A DNA stretch of 17,765 bases from an uncultured Bacteroidales bacterium (GTDB taxonomy: Bacteria; Bacteroidota; Bacteroidia; Bacteroidales; UBA932): assembly GCA_900322025.1 (NCBI GenBank), contig ONYJ01000204.1, positions 1 through 17,765 of the forward strand. Reading direction: 5' to 3'. The first letter of the stretch is position 1, and every line of letters starts with the position of its first letter. Under the pieces are notes generated by a model. That model did not search any database and was not told the DNA's origin. It worked only from the letters and a program-made list of their open reading frames with translations. Below, piece after piece: positions 14,144-17,765 of the stretch. The translations under genes and the position numbers were made by a program.

Positions 14144-17100
14144 ATGGGTTTTGCAGAGTACAAGAAATTCGATCCGGTGGAACTTGCGTCGCAGGTTCTT
14201 CAAAAGTGGAAACAAGAAAAATGTTTTGAGAATGTTATGAAGGTGAGAGAGGGAGCTCCAAAGTTTGTTTTCTTTGAAGGTCCGCCATCTGCCAACGGTA
14301 GGCCTGGAATACATCATGTTATGGCCAGAAGTATCAAGGATGCTTATTGCCGTTATAAGACTCAAATGGGTTTTCTTGTAAACCGCAAAGCCGGCTGGGA
14401 TACTCATGGCCTTCCTGTGGAGTTAGGTGTAGAAAAATTGCTCGGCATTACCAAGGAAGATATCGGGAAGAAAATATCGGTAGATGAATATAATATGGCT
14501 TGTCGTAAAGAGGTTATGAAGTACACCTCGGAGTGGGAGGCTTTAACGGAGCAGATAGGTTATTGGGTGGATATGGAAAACCCATACATAACTTACGACA
14601 ATCGATACATAGAAACTCTGTGGTACTTGCTTAAAGATTTATACAAAAAGGGGTTGTTGTATAAGGGTTATACCATACAGCCTTACTCTCCGGCGGCCGG
14701 AACCGGTCTAAGCTCTCACGAACTTAATCAGCCCGGTTGTTACAGAGATGTAAAAGATACTACTGCAACCGTACAGTTTCAGGTGAGGAAAGACGAAAAG
14801 AGCGCCTTTTTGTTTGAAGGTACAAATGTAGAAGGTGTAGCAGCTGAGGGTAATACGCTTTCGGAGGGAGAACTTTTCTTTATAGCTTGGACCACTACCC
14901 CATGGACACTTCCTTCTAATGTGGCTCTCTGTGTAGGCCCAAATATCGAATATGTTAGAGTAGCCTCGTTCAATCCTTATTCGGGAAGACCTGCCGTATA
15001 TATTGTAGCAAAAGACCTGCTCGCAAGTAACTTTAATCCAAAGGCCGCAGATATACCTCTTACAGACTACAAACTCGGCGATAAACTTGTGCCTTATAGG
15101 GTGATAGATAGCTTTAAGGGTGGAATGCTTGAGGGAGTTAGGTATTGTCAGCTTTTACCGTGGATAGAGCCGGAAGAAAATACTATGCGAGTGATATGCG
15201 GCGACTTTGTTTCTACTGAGGAGGGTACAGGTATTGTGCATATAGCTCCAACCTTTGGTGCCGACGACGACCGTGTGGGTAAGCAGAATGACATAGCTCC
15301 TTTTACACTCAAAGATAAAGAAGGAGTCTGGAGGCCAATGGTAGATAGATCCGGAAGATTTTTTAGAGTAGAAGATCTTGATGAACAGTTTGTTAGAGAG
15401 AGGGTTAAAGAAGGCTATCGTAAATTTGCGGGGAGATATGTAAAGAATGCCTACGATGCTTCTCTCCCTGCCGATGCAGAGACATTGGATGTAGATATTT
15501 GTGTTCAGATGAAGCAAGAGGGCAAGGCTTTTAAAGTAGAAAAGCATGTACACTCGTACCCTCATTGCTGGAGAACAGATAAACCTGTGCTTTACTATCC
15601 GTTAGACAGTTGGTTTATAAAGACAACTGCCGTACGAGATGAAATGATAGAACTGAATAAGCAAATATGCTGGAAGCCGGAGAATACCGGAACAGGCAGA
15701 TTTGGCAAATGGTTGGAGAACCTTCAGGATTGGAATCTATCCAGAAGCAGGTATTGGGGTACTCCTCTTCCTATTTGGAGAACAGAAGACAAGAAAGAAG
15801 AGAAGTGCATAGGTAGCGTGGCAGAGCTTTATAGCGAAATAGAAAAAGCCGTAGCCGCCGGCGTGATGCAGAGCAATATACTTAAAGACAAAGGCTTTAA
15901 ACCAGATGATTATAGCGATGAAAACTATAATCGTATAGATATTCACAAACCTTATATAGACGCAGTAGTGCTTGTTAGCGCAAGCGGTAAGCCTATGTAT
16001 AGAGAAAGTGATTTGATAGATGTGTGGTTTGATTCGGGAGCCATGCCGTATGCTCAAGAGTGGCTGAAAGCTGTTGATACACCGCAGTTTGGTCAAACGG
16101 CAGACTTTATAGCAGAGGGAGTGGATCAGACACGTGGCTGGTTCTACACACTCCATGCGATACATACAATGGTTTCTCATACTCCTGCTTTTAAAACAGT
16201 GGTTTCCAATGGGTTGGTGTTAGATAAAAAGGGAGAAAAGATGAGCAAAAGGCTTGGTAACGCTGTAGATCCGTTTGAGCAGTTGAACAAGTATGGCCCG
16301 GATGCTCTTAGGTGGTATATGCTTACCAATGCACAGCCTTGGGATAATCTTAAATTCGACGAACTGGGAGTAGATGAAGTAAAGCGTAAATTCTTTGGAA
16401 CTCTTTATAACACATATTCGTTTTTTGCTCTTTATGGCAATGTAGATAAGTTTGATGCCCGTGCAGCAGAAGTTCCCGTACATGAGCGCCCCGAAATAGA
16501 TCAGTGGATAATTTCGTATTTGAATTCTCTTATAAAAGATGTAAAGAACTGCTACAATAATTACGATGTTACAACGGCAGGGCGTATGCTGCAGGAATTT
16601 GTTTGCGACCATTTGAGTAATTGGTATGTAAGGCTCAATCGTAAGAGATTCTGGGGAGGTACTATGAATGCAGATAAATTGGCTGCATATCAGACACTTT
16701 ACTCTTGTTTGGAAACAGTTGCCATACTGGCCGCTCCAATTGCGCCATTTTATATGGAGCGTCTTTTCTTGGATTTGAATGCAGTATCTGGGCGCCATAG
16801 CGAGACTACCGTTCATGCGGTACTTATGCCACAAGAGAACCTGAGTCTTATAAACAAGGATTTGGAGGAGAGAATGGCTTTGGCGCAGAAGGCAACCTCT
16901 ATGGTATTGGCTCTTAGGAGAAAAGTTAATATCAAGGTTCGTCAGCCTTTGGCTAAACTCATGATTCCTATAATAGAGCCAAAACTTCAAGACCAATTGT
17001 CAAAGGTACAGAGTATTATTCTCAGTGAGGTAAATGTTAAACACATAGAATATATAACAGATACAGAAGGCTTGATTACAAAGAAGATAAAGCCTATGTT

Positions 17101-17617
17101 CAAGATATTGGGAAAAAAATATGGCAAACAGATGAAAGAAATATCATCTGCTTTTGCTAACTTTACCCAAAAGGATATAGCGGAGATAGAGCGTAGTCGT
17201 GAGTACACAATACATCTTTCCAGTGGTGATGTTGTACTTCAAAATGGAGATTATGAAATATCATCTGAGGATATGCCGGGGTGGCTTGTGGCTACAGAAG
17301 GGGTTCTTACAGTAGCTTTGGATATTCAGATTTCAGAAGCGTTACGCAGGGAAGGTACTGCCAGAGAACTTGTTAACAGAATCCAGAATTTGAGAAAAGA
17401 ATCTGGTTTGGAGGTTACAGACCGAATTTCTGTAACTATCGAGAATAAGAAAGATGTGGTAGAAGCATTAGAGGGAGAGAATAATTTTTCCGCCTATGTT
17501 TGTGCTCAGACCTTGGCAAACCAGATATCGTTGGCAGACGTATCTTCTCCGATGTTGGAAGGTGCGGCTGAAGCGGAATGGGAAGATGGTTCGCTCAAGA
17601 TAAGGATAGTAAAGTAA
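14144..17617 (+). CDS. ileS: Isoleucyl-tRNA synthetase (type 2, GxHH active-site motif)
   Basis: This class I synthetase charges tRNA-Ile and has 1157 residues, the length of the eukaryote-like IleRS2 group. The active-site block is PPSANGRPGIHHVMARSIKD, with G55-I56-H57-H58 in place of HIGH. The editing (CP1) domain carries TEEGTGIVHIAPTFGADDD (about 357-375). The second active-site block DVWFDSGAMPYAQ is near 626, and the KMSKS loop is KMSKR (699-703). An anticodon-binding domain with LSNWYVRLNRKRFW (about 822-835) follows, then the long C-terminal extension typical of type 2. It is complete, with a TAA stop. It is followed after 22 bp by a Lys-rich gene on the same strand, probably co-transcribed. 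Confidence 0.97.
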   Translation: MGFAEYKKFDPVELASQVLQKWKQEKCFENVMKVREGAPKFVFFEGPPSANGRPGIHHVMARSIKDAYCRYKTQMGFLVNRKAGWDTHGLPVELGVEKLLGITKEDIGKKISVDEYNMACRKEVMKYTSEWEALTEQIGYWVDMENPYITYDNRYIETLWYLLKDLYKKGLLYKGYTIQPYSPAAGTGLSSHELNQPGCYRDVKDTTATVQFQVRKDEKSAFLFEGTNVEGVAAEGNTLSEGELFFIAWTTTPWTLPSNVALCVGPNIEYVRVASFNPYSGRPAVYIVAKDLLASNFNPKAADIPLTDYKLGDKLVPYRVIDSFKGGMLEGVRYCQLLPWIEPEENTMRVICGDFVSTEEGTGIVHIAPTFGADDDRVGKQNDIAPFTLKDKEGVWRPMVDRSGRFFRVEDLDEQFVRERVKEGYRKFAGRYVKNAYDASLPADAETLDVDICVQMKQEGKAFKVEKHVHSYPHCWRTDKPVLYYPLDSWFIKTTAVRDEMIELNKQICWKPENTGTGRFGKWLENLQDWNLSRSRYWGTPLPIWRTEDKKEEKCIGSVAELYSEIEKAVAAGVMQSNILKDKGFKPDDYSDENYNRIDIHKPYIDAVVLVSASGKPMYRESDLIDVWFDSGAMPYAQEWLKAVDTPQFGQTADFIAEGVDQTRGWFYTLHAIHTMVSHTPAFKTVVSNGLVLDKKGEKMSKRLGNAVDPFEQLNKYGPDALRWYMLTNAQPWDNLKFDELGVDEVKRKFFGTLYNTYSFFALYGNVDKFDARAAEVPVHERPEIDQWIISYLNSLIKDVKNCYNNYDVTTAGRMLQEFVCDHLSNWYVRLNRKRFWGGTMNADKLAAYQTLYSCLETVAILAAPIAPFYMERLFLDLNAVSGRHSETTVHAVLMPQENLSLINKDLEERMALAQKATSMVLALRRKVNIKVRQPLAKLMIPIIEPKLQDQLSKVQSIILSEVNVKHIEYITDTEGLITKKIKPMFKILGKKYGKQMKEISSAFANFTQKDIAEIERSREYTIHLSSGDVVLQNGDYEISSEDMPGWLVATEGVLTVALDIQISEALRREGTARELVNRIQNLRKESGLEVTDRISVTIENKKDVVEALEGENNFSAYVCAQTLANQISLADVSSPMLEGAAEAEWEDGSLKIRIVK

Positions 17618-17639
17618 TAATTAATAAAAAGATACGATT

Positions 17640-17765
17640 ATGGCAAAGAAAGCGACTGCAAAGAAGACTGTAGCAAAGGCTCCTGTAAAAAAGGTAGCAG
17701 CCAAGAAACCGGTAAAGAAGGTAGCAGCAAAGGCTCCTGTAAAAAAGGTAGCAGCCAAGAAACCG
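17640..17765 (+). CDS. Lys/Ala/Pro-repeat N-terminus, probable DksA/TraR-family protein (partial)
   Basis: The 42 visible codons start at ATG 17640 and run off the window end. They encode a highly basic low-complexity tail, MAKKATAKKTVAKAPVKK, followed by VAAK[A/K]P-type repeats. In Bacteroidales the gene after ileS is usually a DksA/TraR C4 zinc-finger regulator with a Lys-rich N-terminal extension, so that is the preferred call. No zinc finger is visible here because the gene is cut. A histone H1-like DNA-binding protein is the main alternative. The gene has a 22-bp spacer from ileS and no promoter of its own, so it is probably read through from ileS. Confidence 0.6.
   Translation, partial: MAKKATAKKTVAKAPVKKVAAKKPVKKVAAKAPVKKVAAKKP
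17673..17765 (+). repeat. Exact 39-bp direct repeat, 54-bp period, in the Lys-rich coding start
   Basis: Two identical 39-bp copies lie at 17673-17711 and 17727-17765. The period is 54 bp (18 codons), so the repeat is in frame. Each copy encodes AKAPVKKVAAKKP. The array may continue past the window. Identity at the DNA level, including synonymous positions, suggests recent duplication and length instability. Confidence 0.9.

Noticed and set aside
16220..16996. 258-codon minus-strand frame inside ileS
   Set aside because: It is antisense to a fully conserved synthetase, with Cys/Ile/His-rich shadow composition and no family features.
1..17765. tRNA genes, rRNA, CRISPR arrays, insertion sequences
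   Set aside because: No tRNA T-loop arrangement, spaced repeat array, transposase-like frame or terminal inverted repeats were seen on reading; the only direct repeat noted is the coding one at the right edge.

Overview
The window looks like an ordinary chromosomal stretch of a Bacteroidales (Bacteroidota) bacterium, with one accessory locus inserted among housekeeping genes. Three things point to this group: ribosome-binding sites are essentially absent; several genes are preceded by the Bacteroidota promoter pattern (-33 TTTG/TTG, about 19-20 bp, -7 TAnnTTTG); and the encoded proteins match the Bacteroidales forms, such as a 1157-residue IleS with PGIHHVM in place of the HIGH motif, an XseA carrying RGGGSNLDL/GVGHERD, and a lipoprotein next to GreA/HIT. 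The species cannot be named from this sequence.

Region 1 (10-2485, minus strand) holds engB, prs and nadE, read leftwards: a ribosome-assembly GTPase, PRPP synthetase and NAD synthetase. Region 2 (2567-7064, plus strand) holds xseA, xseB and ribF, tightly packed, then a hairpin terminator in the greA leader, then greA, a HIT hydrolase and a thioredoxin-fold lipoprotein that lacks its CxxC. The lipoprotein gene overlaps the convergent tsaB at the 3' end. Region 3 (7033-10298, minus strand) is tolC, an efflux adaptor and tsaB.

Region 4 (10344-13256, minus strand) is the most interesting. It is a compact peptide-export operon: a candidate promoter, a 59-codon single-membrane-segment protein, a peptidase-containing ABC transporter (C39 peptidase, membrane domain and ATPase, all key residues present), and two small genes encoding cationic peptides with closely related double-glycine leaders (both end ICGG). 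It closes with a well-formed intrinsic terminator. Each predicted mature peptide has one GxxxG motif, as in two-peptide (class IIb) bacteriocins, so the likely product is a two-component bacteriocin or a signalling peptide pair. No full-length dedicated adaptor is present. The small membrane protein either resembles the N-terminus of one or could be an immunity protein. The adjacent tolC-adaptor unit could supply the rest of the export path, but that is inference.

Region 5 (13347-17765) has cvpA (minus) and ileS (plus) diverging from a 287-bp spacer with a good promoter for each gene. ileS is followed by the start of a Lys/Ala/Pro-repeat protein, probably the N-terminal tail of a DksA/TraR-family regulator, cut by the window end. 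No tRNA, rRNA, CRISPR array or transposase was seen.
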